Assembly (NCBI GenBank): GCA_902777005.1
Contig: CACYSB010000018.1
Location: 1-34,126, forward strand
Length of the DNA stretch: 34,126 nucleotides
Source of the DNA: an uncultured Bacteroidota bacterium
GTDB lineage: Bacteria; Bacteroidota; Bacteroidia; Bacteroidales; P3
Reading direction: 5' to 3'
Part shown: positions 14,177-23,814 of the stretch, piece after piece
Position numbering within the stretch: the first letter of the stretch is position 1
Layout: each line of letters begins with the position of its first letter
Notes under the pieces: model-generated
Seen by the model: only the letters and a program-made list of their open reading frames with translations
Told to the model about the DNA's origin: nothing
The model's database searches: none
Translations under genes and position numbers: made by a program

Positions 14177-15580
14177 TTATTTCCCTCTCTTTTCGTAGTT
14201 GTCAAGGAACTGCATCAGGCTCTTGGCCGGCAGCACCTTGTTCATTATGATGTCGCGCTTCTCGTTCAGTATTATCATCGTCGGTGCACCGTGCACGTTG
14301 TAGGCCTCCTGGTAGTCGATGTTGACGTTCGTGCCGCCCACGTTCACCCAGTTGAAGTGGTGCTCCCTCACGTATTTCTTCCATTTCGCCACGTCGCTCT
14401 CGAAGCCTACGGCATACACCTCGAAGCGTTTGTTGGGAGCTGTCATCAGCGAGTCGTACAGCACCTTCAGCGCCGCGCTCTGCTCCTGGCAGTGGTGGCA
14501 GTCAGGGTCCCAGAACCACAGTATCACATACTTCGTCGGGAACCGGTGGCTGCTGATCCAGTCGTTGGGGTCGTTGCTCTGGTTCGTGTCGGCCATCCAC
14601 AGCTCCTGGCCGTGCGCGCCTATCAGGCTCTGGCGTATGCGGTTGTAGTTGTAGCGCATGTTGTGCAGCGTGCCCTCCGTGGCCCACGGGCAACGACCTT
14701 TCAGGTAGTACTCGCTCGCCATGTAGCACCACACGGCGTCCCACCCCACGTTCTTCGTCGAGCGGAAGTACTTGGGCTCTATATGGTCGAACACATAGCG
14801 CAGCAGCTCCGTATCGTCGCCAATCTTCGCCGCCAGGCGGTCTATGTCGGCCTTTATCGTGTCGCAGTCGGCATAGTACAGTATGCCGTAAAAGAAATAG
14901 TTCATCTTGCTGAACAGCTGCGGACTTTGCATCAGCGCATCCCTCAGCCCTGTCCAGTTGCCGCTGAACAGTTTGTCCCAGTAGTGTATCCTGTACCACG
15001 TGTTCTTGTCATTCACCGAGTCGGGCACATCCGGCGGGGCGCACAGGTTCTGCAGCTCGAAGAAGATATTGGCGTTCTTCGGATGCATGGCTTTCGCCTC
15101 GTAGGCCTCCATCCTCTCCGCCAGCGCATTCTCGCCGGCCTCGGCGGCGGCCTTGTCCTTCTTCCTCAACTCGCGCAGGCTGTCCATCTCCTTCTTCGCC
15201 GCATTCTCCGTAGCCAGGTACTCGAACATCTGTGTGTTAACCTGACATCCCTTAACCTTCACCGTCGACGGCGTCAGCTTGGCGTCGCCACTGATGCTGA
15301 ACTTCAGGCTGCCGTCCACGCAGAAGTCGCTCACAGCCTTCTTGCCGTCCTGACCCACCAGTGAGTACATGCCGCGTGCCCACTTGCGCTTGCCCTTGAA
15401 CACATAGGCGCCGTCCTTAAGCCGCGCCGTGTCCACAGGCGTCACCGCATCGCGGTAGTAGCGCCCTATGTACATCACTGAGTCAGTCCTCCCCTCAAGC
15501 TTGAAGGTGAAACTGTATTGCTGCCCCGATGCACACAGCATCAGGCAAATAAGTGGCAGTATGGTCAGAATTTGTTTCAT
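14177..15580 (-). CDS. Exported thioredoxin-like protein with DUF4369/DUF5106-type N-terminal region
   Basis: A 467-residue envelope protein with signal peptide MKQILTILPLICLMLCASGQ. The N-terminal region (YSFTFKLEGRTDSVMYIGRYY, DGAYVFKGKRKWARGMYSLV) looks like the DUF4369 beta domain found before TlpA modules. A helical middle (about 120-330) follows. The thioredoxin fold at about 345-465 has the redox motif Cys-His-His-Cys in WFWDPDCHHCQEQSAALKVL and the cis-proline region GAPTMIILNEK. It is probably a periplasmic thiol-disulfide oxidoreductase; substrate unknown. It heads the minus-strand run with mutL, rhomboid, lipoprotein, barrel and valS, and its stop abuts the mutL start. An alternative name would be TlpA-family disulfide reductase. 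Confidence 0.88.
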   Translation of the reverse strand: MKQILTILPLICLMLCASGQQYSFTFKLEGRTDSVMYIGRYYRDAVTPVDTARLKDGAYVFKGKRKWARGMYSLVGQDGKKAVSDFCVDGSLKFSISGDAKLTPSTVKVKGCQVNTQMFEYLATENAAKKEMDSLRELRKKDKAAAEAGENALAERMEAYEAKAMHPKNANIFFELQNLCAPPDVPDSVNDKNTWYRIHYWDKLFSGNWTGLRDALMQSPQLFSKMNYFFYGILYYADCDTIKADIDRLAAKIGDDTELLRYVFDHIEPKYFRSTKNVGWDAVWCYMASEYYLKGRCPWATEGTLHNMRYNYNRIRQSLIGAHGQELWMADTNQSNDPNDWISSHRFPTKYVILWFWDPDCHHCQEQSAALKVLYDSLMTAPNKRFEVYAVGFESDVAKWKKYVREHHFNWVNVGGTNVNIDYQEAYNVHGAPTMIILNEKRDIIMNKVLPAKSLMQFLDNYEKRGK

Positions 15581-15666
15581 GTTTTTTATTTTAATAACCC
15601 TATATAACGCCGCTCCACAACATAATATTGTGTACGTGCGTAATATTTTTTATTATCTCACGCGTT

Positions 15667-15820
15667 CCTCTCCGAAGCCTCTCCGCAACCTATTCGTACC
15701 CTCTCCATCTCATCACCGCTTGTTCTACGGTTGTTTAACGGTTTAAAACAGTAAAACAAACGGTAAACAACCGTAGAACAGTCGGACCGGGTACGGAGAG
15801 GGGTCATAGGGGCTATGGAA
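15667..15820. repeat. 11-bp phased CpG element, copy B
   Basis: Steps of exactly 11 bp from 15673 give CG at 10 of 14 positions, CA at two (15706, 15805), TG at one (15816) and AG at one (15750). The centre is palindromic: TGTTCTACGGTTGTTTA (15721-15737) is exactly inverted at 15764-15780. Flanking units such as CCTCTCCGAAG keep the phase. Its 3' side runs into the tandem 11-mers without a shift. The remaining 15581-15666 holds only AT-rich sequence upstream of the thioredoxin-like gene, in which I see no clear promoter box. Confidence 0.8.
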
Positions 15821-15927
15821 GGCCTATTGAAGGCCTTATGAAGACCTATTGAAGACCTAATGAAGACCTATTGAAGACCTATTGAAGGCCTATTGAAGAC
15901 CTATTGAAGGCCTTTTGAAGGCCTATG
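15818..15927. repeat. Ten tandem 11-mers (GAAGRCCTATT)
   Basis: Ten uninterrupted 11-bp copies of GAAGRCCTATT with few substitutions (R is G or A, plus changes in the last three bases). The array lies between the stop of the outer-membrane protein gene and copy B of the phased element, shares its 11-bp period and register, and has no spacers, so it is not a CRISPR. Confidence 0.9.
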
Positions 15928-15951
15928 GAGAGTGGATGGAATGGGGGAGGG

Positions 15952-17151
15952 TCAGAGGTTGAGCAGGGCGGTGACCATCAGCGACAGGTTGTTGCTTGCT
16001 TTCATGAAGCGGTATGGGGCGTTGCCGGGCACTATGCGCCAGGCTACAGACAGGCCCCAGTCGACGGCGCCCCAGCGCAGGAGTCCGTTGGCACCCAGGA
16101 CGGGTTCGACGATGCCCAGGTGCGGCGCCTGCAGCACGAGACCGTCGTGCACCAGCATGCCGTTGCCGTTCATGCCGCGCATCAGGCCCCAGGCGGCGTT
16201 GACGCCGACGAAAGGCACCGGCCTGCTGCCGATGGCTACGGTGCTGTTCCACAGGTCAAAGAGTGGCTTTGCGAGCTCCACGCGCACCGAGGCAAGGCCG
16301 TAGAGGTCGGCGGTGAACTCCACCGGCCGCGCCGTCAGCAGGGTGCCCTCGAACAGGAGGGGAGAGCCCCAGGTGCCGCCGAGGTCGAACATGAAGGTGT
16401 AGGGGGCGCCGCGTGAGACGATGCCGCCTTGTGCGAAGAGGTGTGTCTTGACGATGCTGCCGCGGAAGGTCTGCCGGTATTGTGCCGTGAGGCGCAGGAA
16501 ACGTCGCGTGTCGGGCATGGTGGCGCCGCCTTGCAGCGTCAGTATGTATCGGCCTGCGTATGCCGAAAGGGTCGCGCCGGCGGCGATGCCGTCCTCGCGT
16601 GGCAGCGTGACGCTGTCGCGGCGGTAGAGGAGGCCACCGGCGTCGTACAGGCGCCATCCGCGCCACCCCTGCAGCTCGACGCCGAAGTCTATTGCGCCGC
16701 GCTCGATGCCGTAGCCTGCGGTGGCCTGCCAGCGTTCGTTGAGCCTGCGCGCCATGAACGACGACAGCGACGAGGGCTCCCTGAGGGTCGCCGTCGCTGT
16801 GTGGCGGCTGCCTGCGGCGGCGAGGTCGTGGCTCAGCGCCAGGCTGTAGCGCTGACGGTCGCCGGTGTGCCATGTGCCGCCAATGCCGCCGGTGAGGAGC
16901 TCGGCATAGGGGCTGTAGCCGAGGTAGAGGTTCAGGGTGCCGTGCGGTGTGCCGCGGAGCTCGGCCACTCGGTTGTTGAGGGTGAGCCCCACGCCCCAGC
17001 GCGAACGCTCGTAGAGGTTGTAGCTCCACAGGCGGTCGGCGTCGAGGTAGAGGGCGGTCCGGTCGATGTCGCCGGCTATCCTTATCAGCTGTCCCAACGC
17101 GCTTGGCACCAGCATGATGCATGCCGCTATAATAATGGCTGCCTTTTTCAT
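15952..17151 (-). CDS. Predicted outer-membrane beta-barrel protein
   Basis: A 399-residue exported protein. Signal peptide MKKAAIIIAACIMLVPSALGQ, then alternating hydrophobic/aromatic beta-strands with arginine-rich turns throughout (LYERSRWGVGLTLNNRVAELRG, TLNLYLGYSPYAELLTGGIGG, LYGLASVRVELAKPLF) and a C-terminal strand NLSLMVTALLNL. This fits a large outer-membrane barrel with no N-terminal plug visible; similar sequences in Bacteroidetes are annotated only as DUF or hypothetical. It is transcribed divergently from glyA with its own -7 box almost touching the ATG, and is separated from the next minus-strand gene by the 11-bp repeats. Function unknown. Confidence 0.75.
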   Translation of the reverse strand: MKKAAIIIAACIMLVPSALGQLIRIAGDIDRTALYLDADRLWSYNLYERSRWGVGLTLNNRVAELRGTPHGTLNLYLGYSPYAELLTGGIGGTWHTGDRQRYSLALSHDLAAAGSRHTATATLREPSSLSSFMARRLNERWQATAGYGIERGAIDFGVELQGWRGWRLYDAGGLLYRRDSVTLPREDGIAAGATLSAYAGRYILTLQGGATMPDTRRFLRLTAQYRQTFRGSIVKTHLFAQGGIVSRGAPYTFMFDLGGTWGSPLLFEGTLLTARPVEFTADLYGLASVRVELAKPLFDLWNSTVAIGSRPVPFVGVNAAWGLMRGMNGNGMLVHDGLVLQAPHLGIVEPVLGANGLLRWGAVDWGLSVAWRIVPGNAPYRFMKASNNLSLMVTALLNL

Positions 17152-17159
17152 TTGGAATG

Positions 17160-17167
17160 CAAAAATA
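17160..17167 (-). promoter_or_regulatory. Bacteroidota-type -7 box (TATTTTTG) of the outer-membrane protein gene
   Basis: Minus strand TATTTTTG followed by CA, 8 bp before the ATG at 17151. No matching TTTG was found at the expected upstream distance. Forms a divergent pair with the glyA promoter. Confidence 0.5.
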
Positions 17168-17187
17168 CAAAAAAATAAAAAAACTTT

Positions 17188-17215
17188 AACCTATAACCTG
17201 TAAACTGTAAACATT
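17188..17215 (+). repeat. Four heptamers upstream of the glyA -7 box
   Basis: Units AACCTAT, AACCTGT, AAACTGT and AAACATT occupy the place where the -33 box of glyA would be. This is the same 7-bp style as the hairpin at 33537-33587 but on one arm only. Confidence 0.5.
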
Positions 17216-17221
17216 ATTTTG

Positions 17222-17229
17222 TATATTTG
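17222..17229 (+). promoter_or_regulatory. Bacteroidota-type -7 box (TATATTTG) of glyA
   Basis: TATATTTG followed by CA, giving a leader of roughly 35-40 nt before the glyA ATG at 17271. Confidence 0.7.
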
Positions 17230-17270
17230 CAAAATATTGTACAACAAAAATAATTAAACAACAAACAGAT

Positions 17271-18551
<1,281 letters not shown>

Positions 18552-18571
18552 GAGGAAGAGAGCTTTTTGAG

Positions 18572-18607
18572 AGTCCGGCTTGTCTGATTGTTCAGACAGG
18601 CCGGACT
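18572..18607 (+). terminator. Intrinsic terminator of glyA
   Basis: A long stem: AGTCCGGC pairs GCCGGACT and the inner TGTCTG pairs CAGACA, with a 6-nt loop, followed by TCGTTTTAG. About 20 bp after the glyA stop. Confidence 0.85.
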
Positions 18608-18695
18608 TCGTTTTAGGCTGCTGCTGCGCCATTATTTATGCTGTGTAGCACAATAAAATGAGGGAGTCGGCGTTGTCATTTTAAAGATAAATAAT

Positions 18696-19178
18696 ATGAA
18701 TAAACTATTTCTGTTTTTGGCCCTGTCGTTGGGTTTGACCTATGGTATTCAAGCGCAGGCTCCGAAGGTGTATGATGAGAGTGTCGACGCTATGGAGCAG
18801 ATTCAGAAAGCTGTCGAGGAGGCACGCGCAACAGATCGCTATGTGATGTGTCAGGTGGGCGGCAACTGGTGTCCGTGGTGTCTGCGCTTCGCCGAGTTCG
18901 CCACCAAGGACAGTGTCATTGCGCCGCTGATGAAGGATAACTACGTATACATCCATGTCAACTACTCCAAGGACAACAAGAACCTCGAAGCTATGAAGTT
19001 CCTTGGCAACCCCGGCCGCTTCGGCTACCCTGTGTTCGTGGTGCTGAATGAAAAAGGGGAGCCCATCCATATCCAGGAGAGCGAGAGCCTCGAAGAGGGC
19101 AAGGGCTACAGCCGCATGCGTGTGGAGAAATTCCTGCGCCTGTGGAATCGCAAAGCCGTTGAGGCAGAAGTTAAATAA
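18696..19178 (+). CDS. Exported thioredoxin-fold protein
   Basis: A 160-residue periplasmic protein: signal peptide MNKLFLFLALSLGLTYGIQAQ, then a thioredoxin fold with Cys-Pro-Trp-Cys in GNWCPWCLRFAEF near residues 56-59 and the cis-proline region RFGYPVFVVLNEKG. This fits the thioredoxin_7/DUF255-like periplasmic thioredoxins that keep cysteines reduced or couple to DsbD. It lies 23 bp upstream of the GH97 gene on the same strand and is probably co-transcribed with the two glycoside hydrolases. No clear promoter box is visible in 18608-18695. Confidence 0.88.
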   Translation: MNKLFLFLALSLGLTYGIQAQAPKVYDESVDAMEQIQKAVEEARATDRYVMCQVGGNWCPWCLRFAEFATKDSVIAPLMKDNYVYIHVNYSKDNKNLEAMKFLGNPGRFGYPVFVVLNEKGEPIHIQESESLEEGKGYSRMRVEKFLRLWNRKAVEAEVK

Positions 19179-19201
19179 AGAGTTTTTTCATACTTTAATA
19201 T

Positions 19202-21607
19202 ATGAATATGAAAAGGATAATAGTTGCATTGTTGGTGCTTATGGCGGTGGGAGTGAACGCCAATGGTCAGACGGCGCGTGAATCGTTGAAGAGTCCTGAC
19301 GGACGCCTGGAGGTACGCTTTGAATTGAAGGACAGCGTGCCTTATTACAGCCTCTACCTCGACGGCAAGGCCGTGGTGCTCGACTCGCGGATGGGATTCA
19401 CGCTGGAGTGGCGCAAGAGCGACCTTGCCTCGGGGTTCAAAATAGGCCGTTTGGAGCGCAGCAGCTTCGACGAGGTCTGGCAGCCCGTGTGGGGCGAGGA
19501 GGCCAACATCCGCAACCACTACAACGAGTTGGCGGTGACTCTGGTGCAGGATTCCTACCTCGACCACGAGGGTCGCCGCGTGGACAAGCCCACCGTGATG
19601 ATTGTCCGCTTCCGGATGTACAACGATGGCCTCGGGTTCCGCTATGAGTTCCCTTCCGATATCAACGCACTCACACATTCAAACAATCAAACATTCAACT
19701 CGCTGGTCACCTTCTGGCTCACCGACGAGCTTACGGAGTTCCGCCTGCCTGGCGACCCCATGGCATGGTGGATACCGGGCGACTACGACACCCAGGAGTT
19801 CAACTACACCCAGAGCCGCCTCAGCCAGGTGCGCGAGCTGCACGACAGCCCGCATATCAGCGGCGGCTGGCCCTGGAAGAGCTTCTCCGACACCGGGTTG
19901 CAGACCGCCCTGCAGATGAAGACCGACGACGGCCTGTATGTCAATATCCATGAGGCCGCGGTACTGGATTTCCCCACCATGAATTTGGACTTGACTTACA
20001 ACGAGGAGGTGTATAGATTAAAAGTACATCTCACGCCCGATGCCACAGGCTATGTCGGTCGCCTCACCTCGCCTTGCTACTCCCCGTGGCGCACTGTCCA
20101 GGTGTGCGACAAGGCCACCGATGTGTTGCGCTCGCGCCTCATTCTCAACCTCAACGAGCCCTGCACCTTGGAGGATGTCAGCTGGATACATCCCGTGAAG
20201 TACATGGGCGTGTGGTGGGAGATGATCCGCGACCACAGCACCTGGGGCTACACCAACGACTTTCCGTCGGTGCGCCTGCCAGGCGACCCCTCGCTGCCGC
20301 CGTCGCTCCAGGGGGCCATCACCGACTACACCAAAGCCAAACCCCACGGCCGTCACGGCGCCAACAACGCCAACGTGCGCCGCTATATCGACTTCGCCGC
20401 CAAGCACGGCTTCGACGCCCTCCTCATCGAGGGCTGGAACATCGGCTGGGAGGACTGGTACGGCAAGGACAAGGACTACGTTTTCGACTTCCTCACCCCT
20501 TACCCAGACTTCGACCTGCCGGCGCTGAACAAATACGCTCACGAGAAGGGCATCCGTCTCATCATGCACCACGAGAGCAGCTCGTCGGTAACCAACTACG
20601 AGCGTTTTATGGAGCGGGCCTACAACCTGATGAACGAGTATGGCTACGATGCCGTCAAGAGCGGCTATGTGGGCCACATCGTGCCCCACGGCGAGCACCA
20701 CTACAGCCAGCCCATCATCAACCACTACCACCGCGCCATCGTCGAGGCCGCCAAGCACCACATCATGGTCAACGCCCACGAGGCCGTGCGCCCCACGGGC
20801 CTCTGCCGCACCTGGCCCAACATGATCGGCAACGAGAGCGCTATGGGCACTGAGTTCCGCGGCCGCATCAACCCCGGCCACACCACCATCCTACCCTTCA
20901 CACGCCTGCAGGGTGGCCCCATGGACTACACCCCCGGCATCTTCGAGACCGACATGGAGCGTAACGCCCCCTGGAACCGCGACCTCATGCGCCACACCAT
21001 CTGCAACCAGCTGGGGCTCTACGTCACCTTCTACTCCCCCCTGCAGATGGCCGCCGACTTCCCGGAGCATTATGAGCCTTATATGGATGCCTTCCAGTTC
21101 ATCAAAGATGTGGCGGTGGACTGGGACACGTCGATCTACATCATGGCCGAGCCCGGAGACTACATCGTCACTGCACGCCACCCCAAGACATCGTCGCTCA
21201 ACCTGGCGGCCGAGGGCGTGGGACGGCTCAGGGACGGCAAGAAGGGCGTCGTCAGCAATGCCGCTCGCTTTGTCTATGGGTTGGAGGAGGGTGAGACCTT
21301 GGAGGAGCGGGAGCCGCTGGACACGTGGTATGTCGGCGGCGTCACTGACGAGGAGGCACGCGATGTGGAGGTGAAGCTGGACTTCCTCAAGCCCGGGGTG
21401 AAATACGAGGCCACCATCTATGCCGACGCCAAGGACGCCAGCGGCTATGTGTCTGACGTCAAGATAGGCTGGGAGGCCGCACAGAAAGAAGGCTACAACC
21501 CCAAAGCCTACACCATCACTAAGAAGACCGTCACCAGCAAGACGTTATTAAAACTCAAGATGGCCCCCTGCGGCGGTTTCGCGGTCTCGATACGTGAGAG
21601 ACAATGA
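19202..21607 (+). CDS. Glycoside hydrolase family 97 enzyme, SusB-type alpha-glucosidase
   Basis: An 801-residue exported enzyme: signal peptide MNMKRIIVALLVLMAVGVNANG, an N-terminal beta-sandwich (SPDGRLEVRFELKDSVPYYSL, GLGFRYEFPSD), a (beta/alpha)8 catalytic domain (about 340-620) and a C-terminal beta domain. Three glutamates line up with the SusB catalytic set with identical spacing: Glu458 in HHESSSS, Glu527 in NAHEAVRP and Glu551 in GNESAMGTE. This indicates the inverting, calcium-dependent alpha-glucosidase branch rather than the retaining alpha-galactosidases. About ten extra residues (ALTHSNNQTF) sit in the N-terminal domain where an octamer repeat occurs. Its stop overlaps the GH78 start (ATGA), so the two enzymes are coupled and may act on the same glycan. 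No SusC/SusD pair is in the window. Confidence 0.93.
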   Translation: MNMKRIIVALLVLMAVGVNANGQTARESLKSPDGRLEVRFELKDSVPYYSLYLDGKAVVLDSRMGFTLEWRKSDLASGFKIGRLERSSFDEVWQPVWGEEANIRNHYNELAVTLVQDSYLDHEGRRVDKPTVMIVRFRMYNDGLGFRYEFPSDINALTHSNNQTFNSLVTFWLTDELTEFRLPGDPMAWWIPGDYDTQEFNYTQSRLSQVRELHDSPHISGGWPWKSFSDTGLQTALQMKTDDGLYVNIHEAAVLDFPTMNLDLTYNEEVYRLKVHLTPDATGYVGRLTSPCYSPWRTVQVCDKATDVLRSRLILNLNEPCTLEDVSWIHPVKYMGVWWEMIRDHSTWGYTNDFPSVRLPGDPSLPPSLQGAITDYTKAKPHGRHGANNANVRRYIDFAAKHGFDALLIEGWNIGWEDWYGKDKDYVFDFLTPYPDFDLPALNKYAHEKGIRLIMHHESSSSVTNYERFMERAYNLMNEYGYDAVKSGYVGHIVPHGEHHYSQPIINHYHRAIVEAAKHHIMVNAHEAVRPTGLCRTWPNMIGNESAMGTEFRGRINPGHTTILPFTRLQGGPMDYTPGIFETDMERNAPWNRDLMRHTICNQLGLYVTFYSPLQMAADFPEHYEPYMDAFQFIKDVAVDWDTSIYIMAEPGDYIVTARHPKTSSLNLAAEGVGRLRDGKKGVVSNAARFVYGLEEGETLEEREPLDTWYVGGVTDEEARDVEVKLDFLKPGVKYEATIYADAKDASGYVSDVKIGWEAAQKEGYNPKAYTITKKTVTSKTLLKLKMAPCGGFAVSIRERQ
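19673..19696 (+). repeat. Octamer tract inside the GH97 gene
   Basis: ACACATTC, AAACAATC and AAACATTC in tandem, AT-rich within a GC-rich gene, encoding the extra loop THSNNQTF. It looks like an in-frame insertion relative to SusB-type sequences. Confidence 0.6.
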
Positions 21608-23814
21608 GACGAATTGTCGCCATAACCTTGTTGCTGCTATGGGCGGTAAGTCTCTCGGCGCAGGAATTCATTGGATGCCGTACCGACAACAGATGGGCCG
21701 AGACGCCCATGCTGCGCACGACGTTCCATGTGGATGCCGGTGACTTGACCCCATCAGCCTATCGCACCTGCTATTTCGGCCTTGTCGTCGCTTCGTTGGG
21801 TTACCACGAGGTGTATGTCAATGATACCAAGGTTGGAGATTATGTGATGCAACCCGCCGTCTCGCAGCTCGACAAGAGAGCACTGTGGGTAGAATACGAC
21901 ATTACCCCATATCTTCATGAAGGCGACAATGAGCTTATGCTCTGGCTTGGCCAAGGGTGGGGCCGCATCTACGGTACCCCGGCTGCGGTGCGGGCAACGG
22001 TGAGGAAGAGCGTCTCCGATGGCGAATGTGGACTGATATATGAAATCCTTAAGACCGACAGCACCTGGGAGGCTTCGCCCAGCCCATACAGCTATACCGG
22101 CAGTTGGCAGCCCATGCAGTTCGGCGGCGAGCGGTATGATGCTCGAGTAACGGAGCGCTGGCACCCGGCATCAATATATGACGCAAAGGACATCACCATC
22201 TCACGGCAGGAGTTTGCGGGCAACCAAATCGTCGACACCCTGGATCCTGTCGAGCAGACAACTTTGCCCGATGGCTCGACGCTGATTGACTTCGGCCGCG
22301 TGGTGACTGGATGGTTCTATGCCGTATATGGCCTGATGGATTCTGGGCAGGCGGTGACAATGGAGTACCTCGACCACTTGGAGGCGAACCCTCCTTTCAT
22401 CGAGACCGACGTCTTTGTCTCCGACCGCGCCCCGTATAATATCTTCCGCAACCGCTTCCACATGCACGCTTTCCGCTATGTGCGAGTGAAAGGGGCCGGT
22501 GTGGGACATGCCCGCGCCTTGCAGATCAGCGCTTTGGACCCCTATGGCGGCGCCACCTTCGAGTGCAGCGATCCGCGACTCAACGCTATCCACGATATGG
22601 TGAAATACACCCTCAGCTGCCTCACCTTCAGTGGATATATGGTCGACTGCCCACATATCGAGCGTATGGGCTACGGCGGCGACGGCAATTCGTCGACGAT
22701 GACGTTGCAGACCCTTTGGGACGTGCGCTCCACCTATGCCAACTGGCTGCAAGCCTGGGCTGACGCCATGCAGCCCGACGGCGAGCTGCCCTATGTGGCG
22801 CCAGCCTTCCGCACTGGCGGCGGCCCCTACTGGCAGGGTTTCATCGTAAAGGCCCCGTGGCGCACCTACCTCAACTACGGCGACCGCTCGCTCATCTACC
22901 GCCACTATAACGACATGAAGCGTTGGCTTGGATACATTGAGCGCCACTGTGAGGACTACATTCTGCAACCCTGGCCCGACAACGAGCACCACAGTTGGTT
23001 TCTCGGCGACTGGGCCGTACCAGAAGGCGTGGACAAGGGCGGCGAGAGCGTGCTGCACGTCAGCAGCTGTTTCATCAGCGACTGTCTCGCCGATATGGTG
23101 CAGATGGCCCGCATGACAGGCCACCCCGACGACGCACAGCACTACGCCGCATGGAGACGAAACCTTAACGCCTCTATCCACCGCCATTTCTACCACCCTG
23201 AGACGCACACCTACGCCAACGGCACACCCCTCGACCAATGTTACGCCCTCCTCCTCGGCATCCCGCCCGACAGTGCCACCGCCGCTGTGGTGAAGGCCCA
23301 ACTCATCAAAGACTGCCACGGGAAGTACCGCGACCACATCGCCGCCGGCCTCATGGGTGTGCCCATCTTCACCGAGTGGTGCATCCGCGAACGGCAGACC
23401 GACCTTATGGCCACCATCCTGCGGCAAGAAGACTATCCCGGCTACCTCTACATGATAAATCATGGAACCACCACCACATGGGAGTCGTGGGACTGCGGCC
23501 GCCCTGGTAAGGAGGACCGCAGCCGCGTGCACAACTGCTACAACGGCATCGGCATCTGGTTCTACCAAGCCCTCGCCGGCATCCGTCCCGATCCTGAGCA
23601 ACCCGGCTACAAGCATTTTTTTGTCGACCCGCAGCCGTGCAATGGCATCGAATGGGTACGTGCCACCAAGCCTACCCCCTATGGCACCATCGGTATTGAA
23701 ATCACAGGCAGCAAGCTTAAACTCACCGTGCCGGAAAACACCACCGCCACCGTCTTCCCAAACACCTCCCGCGAGCGTACGTTGCCCGCTGGAGAATGGA
23801 CTTTGTCGCTATGA
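21604..23814 (+). CDS. Glycoside hydrolase family 78, probable alpha-L-rhamnosidase
   Basis: A 736-residue exported enzyme with signal peptide MRRIVAITLLLLWAVSLSAQ. The first ~300 residues form beta-sandwich domains (YFGLVVASLGYHEVYVNDTKVGDYVMQPAVSQLDKR is the typical bacterial rhamnosidase N-domain). The catalytic (alpha/alpha)6 barrel carries DCPHIERMGYGGDGN with the likely acid Glu353, and the second carboxylate is probably Glu627 in HGTTTTWESWD. A C-terminal beta domain follows (GIEWVRATKPTPYGTIGIEI). DCP-x2-ER replaces the more common DCPQRDER, so substrate range may differ. The start overlaps the GH97 stop; the 3' end overlaps the YqaA-like gene as ATGA. The operon probably degrades a rhamnose- and glucose-containing polysaccharide or glycoside. 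Confidence 0.88.
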   Translation: MRRIVAITLLLLWAVSLSAQEFIGCRTDNRWAETPMLRTTFHVDAGDLTPSAYRTCYFGLVVASLGYHEVYVNDTKVGDYVMQPAVSQLDKRALWVEYDITPYLHEGDNELMLWLGQGWGRIYGTPAAVRATVRKSVSDGECGLIYEILKTDSTWEASPSPYSYTGSWQPMQFGGERYDARVTERWHPASIYDAKDITISRQEFAGNQIVDTLDPVEQTTLPDGSTLIDFGRVVTGWFYAVYGLMDSGQAVTMEYLDHLEANPPFIETDVFVSDRAPYNIFRNRFHMHAFRYVRVKGAGVGHARALQISALDPYGGATFECSDPRLNAIHDMVKYTLSCLTFSGYMVDCPHIERMGYGGDGNSSTMTLQTLWDVRSTYANWLQAWADAMQPDGELPYVAPAFRTGGGPYWQGFIVKAPWRTYLNYGDRSLIYRHYNDMKRWLGYIERHCEDYILQPWPDNEHHSWFLGDWAVPEGVDKGGESVLHVSSCFISDCLADMVQMARMTGHPDDAQHYAAWRRNLNASIHRHFYHPETHTYANGTPLDQCYALLLGIPPDSATAAVVKAQLIKDCHGKYRDHIAAGLMGVPIFTEWCIRERQTDLMATILRQEDYPGYLYMINHGTTTTWESWDCGRPGKEDRSRVHNCYNGIGIWFYQALAGIRPDPEQPGYKHFFVDPQPCNGIEWVRATKPTPYGTIGIEITGSKLKLTVPENTTATVFPNTSRERTLPAGEWTLSL

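Noticed and set aside
13244..15364. Long open frame of 706 codons on the plus strand
   Set aside because: Antisense shadow of mutL and the thioredoxin-like gene, both of which show clear protein motifs.
15818..15927. CRISPR array
   Set aside because: The 11-bp units are directly contiguous with no spacers, and no cas genes are present.
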